NCBI GenBank assembly: GCA_028708585.1
Contig: JAQVYO010000115.1
Span: 1-5,140, forward strand
Reading direction: 5' to 3'
Length of the DNA: 5,140 bases
From: Oscillospiraceae bacterium
Lineage (GTDB): Bacteria; Bacillota; Clostridia; Oscillospirales; Oscillospiraceae
The notes beneath the pieces are model-generated. The model searched no databases. It was not told where the DNA came from and worked only from the letters and a program-made list of their open reading frames with translations. Numbering within the stretch: the stretch's first letter is position 1; each line of letters begins with the position of its first letter. The position numbers and the translations under genes are program-made. Positions 4,501 through 5,140 of this stretch are shown piece after piece.

Positions 4501-5140
4501 TTGAATCGGTTAAGAGATTTTTATGAATTTGTCCGACAGGGAGACTTCCTCCTGCTGCTGCTCTGCTGCGCCGCGTCGATTTACGGAATTATATTAATTT
4601 CCAGCGCTTCCAGCTATCAGGGAAACCTCCGCTATGTGGCGGTGCAGGCGGCAGCGCTTGTAATCGGCATCATTTTATATTTCCTGTTTTCCAGAACGGA
4701 TATCGAAGCCGCGACAGAAAAATGGAAATGGATGTTGATTTTCAACGTGGTATTTATCGCTTCTCTGGCGGTGCTGGGCACAGACGCGGGAACAGGCAAC
4801 AAAAGCTGGATCCGCTTTAACTTTTTGCCCATCGGTATTCAGCCGGCCGAAATTGTCAAAATCACCTTCATTCTGCTTTTGGCCCGGCAGATGTCCGAAT
4901 TGCAGAACGAAGGGATCAGCAAAACCGGCTCCATTGCCCGCTTGCTTTTACATCTTGGATTTATGTGTGGCTTGATTATGGGCGTATCGGGCGACGCCGG
5001 TATGGTGGTTGTCCACGTCTTTATCTTTTTTGCCATGGCTTTCGCGGCCGGTGTAAAGCTACGCTGGTTTCTCATCGGCGGAGGCGGTGTCGCCGGGATT
5101 TTTGCCCTTCTCTGGTCCTTTACGCCGCTGATAAAAGATT
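4501..5140 (+). CDS. FtsW/RodA/SpoVE (SEDS) family peptidoglycan polymerase, 3' end cut by window edge
   Basis: SEDS proteins are multi-pass membrane glycosyltransferases that polymerise lipid II and pair with a class B penicillin-binding protein, in elongation (RodA), division (FtsW) or sporulation (SpoVE). The 213 visible residues hold about seven hydrophobic segments (near 17-37, 46-64, 76-94, 113-129, 148-161, 165-183, 188-206). The diagnostic loop is GTGNKSWIRF (97-106) followed by IGIQPAEIVKI (111-121), the family's W...G..QPSE region. SGDAG (163-167) occupies the usual PDLG place. About half the protein, including the expected catalytic Asp loop, lies outside. The start is TTG at 4501: a frame stop lies at 4459 with no ATG between, and AGGATGGG (4485-4492) serves as a modest ribosome site. 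Which SEDS subtype it is cannot be settled from this half. Confidence 0.92.
   Translation, partial: MNRLRDFYEFVRQGDFLLLLLCCAASIYGIILISSASSYQGNLRYVAVQAAALVIGIILYFLFSRTDIEAATEKWKWMLIFNVVFIASLAVLGTDAGTGNKSWIRFNFLPIGIQPAEIVKITFILLLARQMSELQNEGISKTGSIARLLLHLGFMCGLIMGVSGDAGMVVVHVFIFFAMAFAAGVKLRWFLIGGGGVAGIFALLWSFTPLIKD

Noticed and set aside
4271..4504. A 77-codon plus-strand ORF ending with a TTGA overlap on the SEDS start, which looks like a coupled upstream gene
   Set aside because: It starts antisense inside tsaE, runs across both promoters, has no ribosome site, and its composition is that of AT-rich intergenic DNA. Its last in-frame ATG (4463) overlaps the -10 box and would not be transcribed from that promoter.
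4551..4570. CTG-rich simple repeat at the start of the SEDS gene
   Set aside because: It simply encodes the leucine run of the first membrane segment.

Overview
The window reads as an ordinary chromosomal housekeeping segment of a Gram-positive bacterium of the class Clostridia, probably of the Oscillospiraceae/Oscillospirales type. That placement is inference. It rests on AGGAG-type ribosome sites, sigma-A-like promoters in AT-rich gaps, TTG starts, a PcrA-like helicase with an extra segment that I recall from that group, and a small membrane protein with a C-terminal zinc ribbon typical of such genomes. I see no phage genes, insertion sequence, CRISPR array, tRNA or rRNA.

Layout, left to right. 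(1) 1-1555, minus strand: the N-terminal 518 residues of a UvrD/PcrA superfamily 1 DNA helicase, cut by the window edge. (2) 1556-1784: a gap between divergent genes with a near-consensus promoter (TTGACA, 17 bases, GATAAT) pointing right. (3) 1785-2177, plus strand: a 130-residue protein with two membrane segments and a CPxC/CPxC zinc ribbon. (4) 2178-2486: a gap between convergent genes, with a strong 12-base-pair hairpin that can terminate transcription from either side, plus further competing inverted repeats. (5) 2487-4290, minus strand: a compact operon transcribed tsaE, tsaB, upp. The tsaE and tsaB genes overlap by 20 bases, and tsaB starts at TTG. (6) 4291-4500: a gap between divergent genes with an extended -10 promoter for each side. 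(7) 4501-5140, plus strand: the N-terminal 213 residues of a SEDS (FtsW/RodA/SpoVE) protein, cut by the window edge.

How the genes fit together. TsaE and TsaB are partners in making the tRNA modification t6A, with TsaD and TsaC outside this window. Upp salvages uracil to UMP and sits in the same transcript without an obvious biochemical link. The SEDS protein belongs to peptidoglycan synthesis in elongation, division or sporulation. The helicase belongs to DNA repair and replication. No new multi-gene system is evident. The points most worth a second look are the insertion in the helicase, upp placed after tsaB, the repeats over the tsaE promoter, and the compound hairpin between the convergent genes.
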